64,000 nt of DNA from Hymenopus coronatus (Eukaryota > Arthropoda > Insecta > Mantodea > Hymenopodidae). The stretch spans positions 9,781,001 through 9,845,000 of the forward strand of contig CM060896.1 of NCBI GenBank assembly GCA_030762935.1. The letters run 5' to 3'. A program made the position numbers and the translations under genes. Below are positions 21,335-32,273 of the stretch, in pieces (the first letter of the stretch is position 1; every line of letters starts with the position of its first letter). The notes under the pieces were generated by a model. The model did not search any database, was not told the origin of the DNA, and worked only from the letters and a program-made list of their open reading frames with translations.

Positions 21335-22165
21335 ATCTTTTTTACTTTCTCTAGCCCCGTATGTAAATGTACATTGGGATAGAGAAGTATTGTATTCCAC
21401 CCAAAAATTCGATGTCGAGATTTCACCTGAAATACATGTTTTGTTGTTCATTTTCAGAAACAGATCCGTGTGTGTGTATGTGTGGGTCTGTGGACAGTAT
21501 AGTTCAAAAACGAAAAGACGGTTAAATACCAAACTTGTTATATAAGTTTGGTCTCTTTCGAAGATGCGACACGAAGATTTTCAAGAAAACCTCCCAACCC
21601 TATCTACCCGTTATATGGAAAAAATTTTCGAACATTTTGTTTTTCTTGAAAATAGCTCTAACGAGTTTCATTAAAATATCACATATTAAAGGCATATCTA
21701 TCACAAATAAATTGTATATCTTGAATTTTCTGGGAATATCTTCTAAAGACCTGTTTATTTTGGATAAATTTTGCTCAACTAGTAAACCGTAAGAGATAGA
21801 CAAAAACTTACAATACAAAAAATGTAGATCTTGATAAAATACACAAGTTATGTCATATACATCTTCTTAGAGGAGCTTACCGTTTTCGAGGTACTCCTTG
21901 TTATTAGTTTCAATTGTGAAGTACTTATAGTTTTCTCAGACGGAAGTGTCCGTTTTTCTTTTGTTCTACTGCTGGCCAAGCAAAGAAATTACAATCGCAT
22001 AACAACAGCTTTTAAAACATTTGACTATCACTTTAACATAGCGCATTCCTTTAGTTGCCTTCTACTTATAAGGAACTAAGTAATAAGAACATTCTGCTAA
22101 TGTTTAATCTATTATAAGAAGTTGTTTGTTTGTAGAGTAGCTAGAGAAAGTCATGTGAATGTAAC
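21335..22165 (-). mobile_element. HLR copy, diverged but near complete
   Basis: From TTTTACTTTCTCTAGCCCCG to 'gctagagaaagtcatgtgaatg'. It differs more from the consensus than its neighbours and belongs with the older group (also 23,617 and 44,953). Confidence 0.8.
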
Positions 22166-22596
22166 TCTAAATGTGAGATAATAAAGAGAAGAGGTGAATT
22201 GGATGTTTTGCAGGTGAAGCAATGGCCTGTGTTGAGGACAGCTGATAATGTAAACGTGACATATTATGTGTTTTGTTCCACTTTCGCTAGCTACTCTCAA
22301 GGCTTCCTCTCTACACTAAATAGTTAACATTTTACCTCGTGCAGCAAATGATTTTTGAAACACTTGATATGTAAGTTACACATATTTGGTAATTTACAGT
22401 TCATTTATTAATTGCCATGGCAACAAGCACTGCAAGACTTTGAGAGGTCATTAATACTTACAGTACAATTAGGAAATGACGTAGCATGTGCTACTTCAAG
22501 TAAACAATCTATTGCATTAACAAAAGAGTGTATAAGAAGGCTTTGTCCATATAATTTAGATGTAGCCTTTCATTTGTCCACATCGAGAATTCATTT
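22166..22596 (+). other. Unique interval with short open frame
   Basis: From 22,418 an open frame of about 60 codons starts in the context GCCATGG and runs to the next HLR, where it continues only by chance. The peptide has no domain I recognise. A possible acceptor 'aatttacag' precedes it. Weak support only. Confidence 0.25.
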
Positions 22597-23432
22597 TTAC
22601 TCTCTCTACACGTACTATGTACATGTATTGCACCCAAAAATTCAATACCGAGATTTCACCGGAAATACATATTTTAGGTCCCCCTAAATACAAAAAAAGC
22701 ATTTGTGGAAAAAGCTCCGTGTATGTGTGCGTGTGTGTGTGTCTACAGACAGCATAGCTCAAAATGAAAAGACCGTTAAATACCAAACTTGGTATTTAAA
22801 TTTGGTTCTTCCAAGGATGCGACGCGAAATCCCTCCACCCCCCACTACCCTTTACATAGAACTTTTTTCGAAAATTCTCATTTTCTTAAAAATGACTCTA
22901 ACAATTTTGATTAAAATATCGTATTTTAAAGATATTTACATGAGAAAAGAAATGTATATTTTCAATTTTCTGGGAATGGCTTCTGAAGACTTCATTATTC
23001 TGTATGAATTTTACGGAATTTTGCATAACTGCTAAACCGTAAGAGATGGAGAAAAACTTGCCACATAAAAACTGTAAACGACGTTAAAACACACAATTTA
23101 TGATATATGAATTTTTTTCGTGGAGTTGGTCGTTTTTCAGATATTCCTTGTTTAGGTTTCACCTTTAAAAAACGCATACTTTTCTCATATAGGAATTTGC
23201 CAACTCATGTCCATACAGACAAATGAACTTCAGTCACATAGCAACCGGCTTTTGACTATCACTTTAACCTATGGTACTCCCTTATTCCGCTTCTACTTAC
23301 AAGGAAGCAAGTAATAAGACTATTTCTGATAATTTTTTCTCGGTTAGCATGAAGTAAATGCAAGCATAAGCTTTTTTAAAATCATTTATTGCAGAGATGT
23401 ACAGCAATGTATGTGAATGGAACACATCAGTA
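22597..23432 (-). mobile_element. HLR copy, near complete
   Basis: From TTTACTCTCTCTACACGTAC to 'agcaatgtatgtgaatggaacacatcag'. The palindrome's right arm is shortened. The following 23,433-23,616 is unique with a T-run at 23,470-23,487. Confidence 0.85.
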
Positions 23433-23616
23433 TGTTTTCTTAATGTTCAACAAAATATTCAAGAAGAATTTTTTTTTTTTTTTTTTACAGTTTCTTCAAG
23501 ATTTCAAAAAGCAATTGGTTAATCACGAACTGTAAGTTACTTATCAGATCTCGTATTCCCAACATACATTCTCGACATGATAAGTATAACTTACAGATCT
23601 TAGTACGCAATATACT

Positions 23617-24487
23617 ATTTACTTTCTCTATACGTACTATGTACATAGTGTATAGAGAAGGTAGTGTATTGCACCCAAAAATTCGATACTGAGATTTCAC
23701 CGTAAATACATGTTTTAGGGTCCCCTGTATCCAAAAACAACACTTTTAGAAAAAGGTGCGTGTGTCCCTACGTCAGTGAGTCCGCAAGTCCGTGTGTCTG
23801 TGAACACCATGGCTGAAAACGAAAGGTTGATAAAACATCAAACTTAGTATTTAAATGTAGTATCCTCCAAGGATGCGCACGAAGATTTTGAGAAAATTCT
23901 CACCACCCAAACCAATGGAAAACATTTCAAAATTATTGATTTATCAAAAAATGTCTCTAATTTGATTAAAATGTCGTATATTAAAGATATTCATATGACA
24001 AATAAAATGTATATCTTGGATTTTCTTTCAATGCGAATGAAGACCTCTGCATAACTAGTAACAGATAGACAAAAGCTTCCTAAAGGAAAAAAAAAAATGT
24101 AGATCTGGTTAAAATACACAATTTATGTCATATATATTTTCTTCTTCTTTTTAAGAGTTAACTCTTTTCGAGCTATTCTGCATTATTGATTTCAATTTTA
24201 GCCTCTTAAAAGTTTTTCTCAAACGGGAAGACATGTTTCTTCTCGTTTCTGGTTTGTTTGCTCTGGCAAGAAAAGAAATTTGAATTTCAATTGTTTTACA
24301 TAGGGACCTTCTTTTAAAGGACATGACTATCACTTTAGGCTGTGCATTTTCATATTTCCCTTCTAATTACAAGGAAGCTAATAATAAAACTAATTCTTGA
24401 TTAACATGATGTAGATAAGAGATTAATGTTTTGAATAAAAGGTTTGTTTACCAAACAGCTAGAGCACATCATGTGAATGGAACACAT
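23617..24487 (-). mobile_element. HLR copy, older subfamily
   Basis: From ATTTACTTTCTCTATACGTA to 'gctagagcacatcatgtgaatgg'. Its 5' region ('gatgtagataagagattaatg', 'aaaggtttgtttaccaaaca') is shared with the copies ending at 45,693 and 53,215, which defines a distinct subfamily. Confidence 0.8.
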
Positions 24488-24645
24488 TAGAGTTTTTCAC
24501 TTCTAGTTCTACTTACAATACAGTAATAAGAACAATTTCTGTTAATGGTTATCTCGATTAACATGATGTTGATAGAAGCATAAGTTTTTTACCAATAATT
24601 TGTTATAGAAATGTAGAGAAAGTCATGTGAACGGAACCCATCAGA
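24488..24645 (-). mobile_element. Extra HLR 5' end
   Basis: An additional 5' end of about 160 bp ('acttctagttctacttaca' to 'gtagagaaagtcatgtgaacgg') directly follows the previous 5' end in the same orientation. The identical arrangement recurs at 53,216-53,375. Confidence 0.75.
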
Positions 24646-24795
24646 CTTTTTAGATAGTTGAAACTAAAAGTTGGTCTTTCGCCAGATGTCAGTAGTGTTA
24701 AAAGTAGAAAATGCAGTCACTCAATAATATAAAATTAGATAACACGGCCTCATTCAAGTAGGCCATGACTCTGAAAGCTCGTATCGATCCATAAA

Positions 24796-24963
24796 ATGGC
24801 GGATGTCATGAACATGGAATCTGCTGAACTAGAAGAAATTATGCGAGCAGCGGAGAGAGCAAAATTACAACTGCTACACTGCCTCCGTCGTATAGAATGT
24901 TTTCGTTCTGTACGAGTAAGTCATCATGTTGTCAGCACTGATGTTAAGCAAGGCAACAACTGA
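24796..24963 (+). CDS. Candidate first coding exon, unknown product
   Basis: An ATG in strong context (AAAATGG) opens a 55-codon frame beginning MADVMNMESAELEEIMRAAE; the first 40 residues look like an amphipathic, possibly coiled-coil helix rich in Glu, Ala, Arg and Leu. After exactly 40 codons there is a good splice donor, GA|GTAAGT (24,916). The ATG lies within AAAATGGCGG, a YY1-type motif common at starts of constitutively expressed animal genes. A nine-codon upstream ORF ends just before it (TAAAATGG). No acceptor or second exon was identified downstream. I do not recognise the protein. It may be a real 5' exon of a gene outside the window, or a chance frame. Confidence 0.35.
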   Translation: MADVMNMESAELEEIMRAAERAKLQLLHCLRRIECFRSVRVSHHVVSTDVKQGNN

Positions 24964-24974
24964 ATATCGTAGAC

Positions 24975-25060
24975 CAGTGGTATTCAACCTTTTTTTCTCC
25001 GCGTACCCCCACTGACAATTTTCCATTCCAGCCTGTACCCCTAGGCCTAGAGTTTTCCCC
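24975..25060 (+). mobile_element. hAT-like terminal repeat, partial
   Basis: CAGTGGTATTCAACC followed by a T-run and 'ctccgcgtaccccc' closely resembles the common hAT terminal repeat CAGTGGTTCTCAACC and its usual continuation. No opposite end was found, so this is probably a solo end or broken MITE. From 25,061 to 25,242 the sequence is AT-rich and unassigned. Confidence 0.5.
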
Positions 25061-25242
25061 AATTTAAATTATACATAATCATATCTAAAATAGATTATAA
25101 CATTTACAATTTATTAAATATCACAGAAAGGAGGATTATGCTATAAGTGTATAAGATAAATACAGGAACTATGTAAATATGTTGTAGATAGCACATAGAC
25201 ACAACATTGTATGAAGTTATATAGGCTTCTGACCTGTTAATG

Positions 25243-25664
25243 AGATAGGCTATAAATAAAAGACAAGTTCATAGAAACCAATTATTTTATTACTAACAGT
25301 TTTGTGCACTTATGGTTACTTTTCAACATAATCACCGAAAAGATTGAGACATTTATCGTACCTGTGCACAAGCTTTGCAATACCCGCTTCAAAAAATGTT
25401 GCCGCCAATAATTTCAAATGAGCATTGACGTTGGTTTGAAAGTGCTGGCCTCCTAGCCACGTCTTCAGTTCAGGGAAAAGGTGAAAGTCGCTGGGTGCCA
25501 GGTCAGGATGATTGAAAATGTCCCATTGAAATTGTTCAAGGGTTGTGCCAGCAGTGTGTGGACGAGCGTTGTCATGGATCAACACAATTCCTGAAGTCAG
25601 CATTCCTCTTCGTTTGTTTTGAATGGCTCTCCGCAAACGTCGTAAAGTACGAATATCTTTATCG
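25243..25664 (-). pseudogene. mariner transposase C-terminal fragment (type 2)
   Basis: The minus-strand peptide contains the second catalytic motif HDNARPHTAG, the third in PDLAPSDFHLFPELKTWLGG, and the usual C-terminus KLVHRYDKCLNLFGDYVEK. The N-terminal DNA-binding half and first Asp are absent. Compared with the copy at 62,678 it lacks three residues after TT and four before PDLAPSD. The non-coding 3' flank 'ggctataaataaaagacaag' is also shared with that copy. The terminal repeat itself is lost. On its upstream side it abuts an HLR. Confidence 0.9.
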
Positions 25665-25666
25665 TA

Positions 25667-25805
25667 GTGTATTCCCTTATTTACCTCCTACTTACAAGGA
25701 AGCAAGTAATAAGACCGTTTTGTTAATGTTTATCTCGATTAGCATGGAGTAGACAGAAGAATAAGCTTTTTAACAATAATTTGTTAAAGAAAGTCGTAAA
25801 TGGAA
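25667..25805 (-). mobile_element. HLR 5'-end fragment
   Basis: Runs from 'gtattcccttatttacctcc' to 'gttaaagaaagtcgtaaatgg'. It directly follows mariner coding sequence. Confidence 0.75.
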
Positions 25806-25889
25806 AAGCTCAAATTTGTTTATGCTTATAATGTTTAAATGTGTAAGGAACGTTTATTTCGTCGATTGAAAACGGAAGTTTGTTTGTTT

Positions 25890-26075
25890 ATTTTTATAGC
25901 TAAAGTTTAACGTTTTTGAACCCGATTGGCGATATCGGACGATGAAATGAAGCTGAAATGGGTGTGGGGTCCATAGGTTTGACTTATGAGGATAAGGGAA
26001 TGTCCCGGATAAAAATTCAGCCGAGGTGCGAACTCGTGGGCTCTTGTATGTGGGCTACCACCACAGTAGGTACAG
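25890..26075 (-). mobile_element. SINE family B, diverged
   Basis: Reverse copy recognised by 'gtttaacgtttttgaaccc', 'gcgatatcggacgatgaaatg', 'gataagggaatgtcccgg' and 'gaactcgtgggctcttg'. Boxes are degraded, which makes this one of the oldest family B copies here. Confidence 0.6.
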
Positions 26076-26390
26076 AGGTGGACAGAATAAAATGTTTTAA
26101 GAATGTTTTACAGAACAGAGAAATAAATGTGAAAGTATCACATCAGATTGTGTCGTGTTGGGAAGAGTAATGAGCTGAAGGGTGTTCTAAATCTGGTTAA
26201 ACATTTGCTTTACATCGTATGATCAGATAATATGAAAATTTATAGCAGAAGTTCAATTTCTCGTTGTGCCAGAGTAAATCCTTTAATTCCAGTTTTGTCA
26301 TTTGTTTAATGGTCCAAACCGTGTGGTTTAATGAAGGAGCTGCAGTCTCCCTGAACAATAATTTGCCCTTTTGTTGGGGTGCACTGCGAG

Positions 26391-26470
26391 ACACGTGCCG
26401 AGACACGTGCGCCTTGGGGAGACGCCATATTGGATCCGGTCACGTGGCCGGAAAAAAGCCGGAGCGTGTT
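26391..26470. promoter_or_regulatory. Candidate TATA-less promoter cluster
   Basis: Three CACGTG E-boxes (26,392, 26,404 and 26,441), a YY1-type CGCCATATTGG (about 26,423), and an ETS-type CCGGAA (about 26,449) lie within 80 bases of locally CpG-rich sequence in an otherwise AT-rich window. The combination is typical of constitutive animal promoters. It could drive a host gene or the Harbinger-like element downstream. No transcript evidence is available here. Confidence 0.35.
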
Positions 26471-26540
26471 GCCCGCGAGACATGGATCTGCGTCCATCAT
26501 TAAGGGAAGGCGATATCTCGTAGTCATGATATCGTGTGTT

Positions 26541-26576
26541 ATGACTAATGCACCTCCCCTTTCTCTTGTGTTTCAG
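26541..26576 (+). other. Candidate 3' splice site
   Basis: A branch-point-like TGACTAAT, then the pyrimidine-rich CTCCCCTTTCTCTTGTGTTT, then CAG ending at 26,576. It is the best acceptor I saw in the window. No matching donor is clear between it and the promoter-like cluster. Confidence 0.35.
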
Positions 26577-26926
26577 CTTGGCTCTTAAACCCCTCATCAA
26601 AGTCTTGTGATATTCAATGCTTTCCAAGAGTTGTCACAGTTTCACAAGAGTTCTTGTCAAATTGTTTCAATATTTCAAAGTCTTTGAAAGTTTGGAAAGC
26701 AAATAATGGTCTAGTAATTCACAATAATTTGATGGCTTTGGTCAGTGAAATGCGGCATCACGAAATCTGCAACATGGATAAAAGCGAAATGTAAACAAAA
26801 TGGCCACATGGACAAGCTGATTAGTTGTTAGGATCGTTTCAGACTGGGACACTGGTGATTGTGGTGAACTCTCCTGGATTACTGGTGTCTGGCACTGCAG
26901 GTGTTGCCAACTGAGTTTTTAGTGAT

Positions 26927-27181
26927 ATGGACTCGAGCGAGGAGGAACTTTTGTTGGTACTTCTAACCAGGAGGAGGAGAACGAAGACCAAACGTTCATT
27001 ACACGTATATCCACTGCTCTGTGATTGGCTGGAGAAGGGATACTTTTACACTCTTAATGACGATCTGAGACAATATGGTATAGCCATCGCTTTTGGTACC
27101 ATAAATAGCAGGACCACTTGGTACTTCACATCTTCCGTGTTAGTCAAATATAAACTCATGACTACAAGGTGTACAGTATAA
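26927..27181 (+). pseudogene. PIF/Harbinger-like transposase N-terminus, truncated
   Basis: The peptide starts MDSSEEELLLVLLTRRRR and continues with VYPLLCDWLEKGYFYTL and NDDLRQY. This resembles the beginning of Harbinger transposases and HARBI1-type nucleases (acidic start, Leu run, Arg-rich stretch, 'hPl..r...GeF.tL...LR'). The match stops after about 50 residues and the catalytic DDE domain is not in the window. The remaining codons are unlike the family. A satellite begins about 15 bases after the frame ends. The promoter-like cluster and acceptor upstream may be its 5' control region. The assignment rests on motif memory, so it is moderate. Confidence 0.5.
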
Positions 27182-27194
27182 TGAATGTATCACT

Positions 27195-29335
27195 GTGCTC
27201 AGAAATGTCAGCCTCTCTGTTGCCCCGGTGTGAATGCTCCAATTCAAACTGATTTATGTCCTGCGGTGACTGCTTGAGCACAGTGACTTGTCCGTCACAT
27301 GTGACGAGGATGAAACAGTGTAGTGTCCCGGTGTGAATGCTCCAATTCAAACTAATATATATCTGACGGTGACTGCTCTTAGCTCAGTGATCCTGTCCGT
27401 CATATGTGACGAGGATGAAACAGTGTAGTGTCCCAGTGTGAATGCTCCAATTCAAACTAATGTATATCCAGCGGTGACTGCTTGAGCACAGTGACTTGTC
27501 CGTCACATGTGACGAGGATGAAACAGTGTAGTGTCCCGGTGTGAATGCTCCAATTCAAACTAATGTATGTCCTGAGGTGACTCTCTGAGCTCAGTGATCC
27601 TGTCCGTCACACGTGACTCTAGTGTCCCGGTGTGAATGCTCCCATTCAAACTAATGTATGTCCTGAGGTGACTGCTCTGAGCTCAGTGATCCTGTCCGTC
27701 ACACGTGACTCTAATGTCCCGGTGTGAATGTTCCAATTCAAACTAATGTATGTTCTGAAGTGACTGCTCTGAGCTCAGTGATCCTGTCCGTCACACGTGA
27801 CTCTAGTGTCCCGGTGTGAATGCTCCAATTCAAACTAATGTATGTTCTGAAGTGACTGCTCTGAGCTCAGTGATCCTGTCCGTCACACGTGACTCTAATG
27901 TCCCGGTGTGAATGTTCCAATTCAAACTAATGTATGTTCTGAAGTGACTGCTCTGAGCTCAGTGATCCTGTCCGTCACACGTGACTCTAGTGTCCCGGTG
28001 TGAATGCTCCAATTCAAACTAATGTATGTCCTGCGGTGACTGCTCTGAGCTCAGTGATCCTGTCCGACACATGTGACGAGGATGAGACAGTGTAGTGTCC
28101 CAGTGTGAATGCTCCAATTCAGAATAATGTATGTCCAGCGGTGACTGCTTGAGCACAGTGATCCTGTCCGTCACACGTGACTCTAGTGTCCCGGTGTGAA
28201 TGCTCCAATTCAAACTAATGTATGTCCTGCGGTGACTGCATGAGCACAGTGATTCTGTCCGTCACATGTGACGAGGATGAAACAGTGTAGTGTCCCGGTG
28301 TGAATGCTCCAATTCAAACTAATGTATGTCCTGCGGTGACTGCATGAGCACAGTGATTCTGTCCGTCACATGTGACGAGGATGAAACAGTGTAGTGTCCC
28401 GGTGTGAATGCTCCAATTCAAACTAATGTATGTCCTGCGGTGACTGCATGAGCACAGTGATTCTGTCCGTCACATGTGACGAGGATGAAACAGTGTAGTG
28501 TCCCGGTGTGAATGCTCCAATTCAAACTAATGTATGTCCAGCGGCGACTGCTCTGAGCTCAGTGATCCTGTCCGTCACATGTGACGAGGATGAAACAGTG
28601 TAGTGTCCCGGTGTGAATGCTCCAATTCAAACTAATGTATGTCCAGCGGTGACTGCATGAGCACAGTGATCCTGTCCGTCACATGTGACGAGGATGAAAC
28701 AGTGTAGTGTCCCAGTGTGAATGCTCCAATTCAAACTAATGTATGTCCAGCGGTGACTGCATGAGCACAGTGATCCTGTCCGTCACACGTGACTCTAGTG
28801 TCCCGGTGTGAATGCTCCAATTCAAACTAATGTATGTCCAGCGGCGACTGCTCTGAGCTCAGTGATCCTGTCCGTCATATGTGACGAGGATGAGACAGTG
28901 TAGTGTCCCAGTGTGAATGTTCCAATTCAGAATAATGTATGTCCAGCGGTGACTGCTTGAGCACAGTGATCCTGTCCGTCACACGTGACTCTAGTATCCC
29001 GGTGTGAATGCTCCAATTCAAACTAATATATATCTGACGGTGACTGCTCTGAGCTCAGTGATCCTGTCCGTCATATGTGACGAGGATGAAACAGTGTAGT
29101 GTCCCAGTGTGAATGCCCCAATTCAAACTAATGTATGTCCAGCGGTGACTGCATGAGCACAGTGACCTTGTCCGTCGCATGTGACGAGGATGAGACAGTG
29201 TAATGTCCCGGTGTGAGTGCTCCAATTCAAACTAATGTATGTCCAGCGGTGACTGCTTGAGCACAGTGACTTGTCCGTCACAGGTGACGAGGATGAGACA
29301 GTGTGGTCTCCCAGTGTGAATGCTCCAATTCAAGC
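27195..29335. repeat. 91-104-bp satellite next to Harbinger-like fragment
   Basis: About 21 tandem units with the core CCCGGTGTGAATGCTCCAAT, 'tcaaactaatgtatgtcc', 'gcggtgactgc' and 'gtccgtcac'. Long units carry the 12-bp palindrome GTCACATGTGAC and 'gaggatgaaacagtgtag'; short units have 'acgtgactctag' there instead. The middle of each unit alternates between 'tctgagctcagtgatcc' and 'tgagcacagtga'. Long and short units are interspersed in blocks, a sign of repeated unequal exchange. Confidence 0.92.
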
Positions 29336-29583
29336 GAATGTACCTGTATCGGTGATGGTCACTGGCGACCGTCACTTGTCCCAGTAGAAAGCATCCCGAG
29401 TGTTACCAAACTGGCCTTGCCTTATGTGCTCATTGGATCACCAGAGCAAGAGGAAAAAGACACCAGACATTTTTCCATGTTTAATGACATGCAGAGTTTA
29501 AGGAGTTTGATAGCGCAGTTAACCTATCAGTTCCTGTAATATGATGTTATGGGCGATCTGATCTTACACGCGAAAGTGCCATA
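29336..29583 (+). other. Unique interval with open frame
   Basis: An open frame of 79 codons (29,303-29,539) starts in the last satellite unit and continues through unique sequence. I recognise no motif. It could be the far side of the element that carries the Harbinger-like N-terminus. Confidence 0.25.
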
Positions 29584-30636
29584 TGAGGGACACTCAGAAA
29601 ATCCAAGTAATGACACTCGTAGCATCCAAAAAGTTTGTATTTAGTAACTGCCGTCTCTTACTAGATGGCAGTTAAAGTTTCAGCTATATCATCACGTGGT
29701 TTCGTTGCCATAGGCGATTGAATCAACAATCTTGTGCTTCTTAAGAAAGGTGGGGAAAAAACGAGTTTCGTGCGGTGGTTAACCACTTCCATTTAAAGGA
29801 CTGAACACCGAAAGAGATAAAAGCTTAGTTGGATCAAGTTCATGGCACATCTGCTCCTGCGTTTGCAACAATTTACAACTGGATAAATGAATTTAAACGT
29901 GGCCGTACATCCACAAATGATGAACATCGTCCCGGACGTCCAGTAGAAGTGACTTCCTCAGAAATGATTGACGAAATCCAGGATATGGTTTTGAGTGATC
30001 GACGAATCAAAGGCCACGAAATAGTAGAGTCCACAAGCATATCACAAGCTACAGTGCTCTCAATTTTGCACCAAAAATTAGGTCTGACAAAGGTCTCGGG
30101 AAATTGGGTGACGCGTTTGCTCTCAATGGAGAACAGACGGAATCGTCTGATCGATTCGGAAGCTGGTTTGGAATTTTTCCGTCCCAATCCTGACGAGCTT
30201 CTGCATCAATACATAGCTGTGGATGAAACATGGATACAGTACTACACTCGAGAGACAAAAGTACAGACGAAACAGTGGGTTTTAAAGGCGAACTGGCTCC
30301 GAAGAAGGCAAAGGTGGTGAAATCTGCAGACAAGATGATGGTCTCGGTTTTTTTTTTTTTTTTTTTTTCCTTTTTTGGTTGCTCTCCGAGTCATCTACAT
30401 TGATTACTTGCAGAATGGAAGCGCGATAAATGGAGAGTATTATGCGTAGTTTTGCACCTGTTGAAAAAAGGAGAAATCCTGAAAAAACGCTCTCGTCTGG
30501 CAAAAAAAAAATCTCATCCACAAATCAATGTAAGGGTAGCACACCTGCGCTGTTTCGAAGGCGAAAATTTTGGAATCAAAGTTCAAATTACTACAACATC
30601 CACCGTATTCACCAGATTTGGCCCATACTGCCCTTT
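29584..30636 (+). pseudogene. mariner element, degraded, cut by HLR
   Basis: The left end TGAGGGACACTCAGAAAATC follows TA (29,582-29,583). The transposase reads from about 29,770 (EFRAVVNHFHLK), then has in-frame stops (tga near 29,809, tag at 29,826) and continues APAFATIYNWINEFKRGRTS, the GRPVEVTSSE linker, NWVTRLLS, and the first catalytic Asp in VDETWIQYY. After KQWV the frame shifts (GELAPKKAKVVKSADK continues in another frame). A T-run at 30,350-30,368 interrupts FWD, and IDYLQNGSAINGEYYA and a damaged HPPYSPDLA follow. An HLR 3' end starts at 30,637, removing the last part and the right terminus. It is clearly non-functional and related to the element at 7,575. Confidence 0.88.
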
Positions 30637-31487
30637 TTATTTTCCCTACATGTAGAAATGATGTATATTGTGTATGGGGAAGGTATTGCATTCCAACCAA
30701 AAAAATCGATACCGAGTTTTCACCGGAAAGACATGTTTAAGGGTCCCCTGTATCCTAAAAAAGCATTTTTAGAAAAAGATACGTGCGTGTCCGTGTGTCT
30801 GAGAACATGATGACTCAAAGAAGAAAAGACGGTAAAATACCGAACTTGGTATTTAAGTTTAGTATTTTCCAGGAATACGACACGGAGATACTCAGAAAAA
30901 TGTCCCACCCCAAACTAACCTTTACATGGAAAAAATTTCGAAAGTTATGATTTTCTCAAAAATGGCTCTAACGAATTTGATTAAAATACCGTATATTAAA
31001 GACATGTATATGGCAATTAAAATGTATATCTTGAATTTTCTGGGAATAGCCTCTGAAGGCCTCTTTATTCTGAATGAATTTCTCTGAATTTTGCGTAACT
31101 GGTAAACCGAAAGAGATAGACAAAAACTTACTACACCAAAAACTAGACCAATTTGAAACACACAATGTCATATACATTCTTTTTTCGTGGAATTGGCCAT
31201 TTCTGAGCTGTTCCTTGTTATTTGCTTCAGATTTGAAATACTAATTGTAAATTCCTGGCCCTGCATAGAAATGGATTTAAACAGTATGGTAACCAGCTTT
31301 TAAAAGATTTGACTATCGTTTTATCCTAGTATATTCCCCTTAGTTCCCGTCTACTTATAAGGAAGCAAGTAAAAGACAATTTCTGCTAATGTTTATGTCT
31401 ATTATCATAAAGTAGATAGAAGAATATGTTTTTTAACAATTATTTGTTACAGAGATGTAGAGAAAGTCATGTGAATGGTACACATTG
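30637..31487 (-). mobile_element. HLR copy, near complete
   Basis: From TTTATTTTCCCTACATGTAG to 'gatgtagagaaagtcatgtgaatgg'. Its 3' end abuts mariner coding sequence, as happens at 10,630 with the other end. Confidence 0.85.
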
Positions 31488-32189
31488 CAATTTATTAATG
31501 ATATGCTTTTGTTGATTATATTCCAAAAATTACTGATTTATATTAATTTGGGTGTTGGTTTTTCATTAATTAATGTTAAACTATTATTAGTTAACTCTTT
31601 GTTTTTGGTCGGTCGCCCCTCAAAGTGACCGTTTTAGGTTCCTCTAAAGGTACTGTTGTCACATAACCTTTTAAGTTTGGTATCTTCTAAAGATGCGACA
31701 CGAAGATTTCTTTCATCCGCCGAATTTCCTGTCCCTATCTGTCGTTTCCATTCTCATTTCATTCTCTTCATCCTGTTTGTGTCTTTTAGGCTATAAAGTG
31801 TTGGCGATGGTGCTCGGTGCGGCGTGGACAAAGCGGTACTGGGGACATTAAACGGACGTTAAACACTACCAAAAAATAAAAACCCTAGCTGGTGTGATGG
31901 AGTGGACCTGGCAACTGTATAGACTCTGTCATTGCTAGTTCCGGTTTTCCTCTCACCTCATCCCTCCCTACCGGAGGGTAAGTGCAGTAACCACCTTGTA
32001 AGTACGAAGTCTGTTTTATTCCTTGCCCTGTGTAGCAGTAACACATCAGCTGTTTACAAAGTTTAAATTATTAAATATAAAAAGAATATTATCTCTCTTT
32101 GTCACTTTGATAAAGCCTTTATTTCAATAGATAAAATGTATACTCTAACCCATTTCTTTATCATCACCATCTTCATCTTTAATTATAGA
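31488..32189. other. Mostly unassigned interval
   Basis: AT-rich unique sequence. At 31,672-31,716 'taagtttggtatcttctaaa' and 'gatgcgacacgaagattt' are a small HLR fragment. Near 31,840-31,880 'acggacgttaaacactacc' resembles the 3' tail of a family B-like SINE. 31,900-32,030 is CT-rich with no identifiable gene. Confidence 0.4.
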
Positions 32190-32273
32190 AATTTAATGCA
32201 TCCCACTCACACGGCTTTCTCTACTTGTTCTTCAAAGAAACTTCTCTTACCAAACAATATTATTCTATTAACA

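Noticed and set aside
26197..26627. Overlapping open frames on both strands around 26.2-26.6 kb
   Set aside because: Several frames on both strands are open at once in a GC-richer patch, with no domain. The segment is better read as promoter-like DNA.
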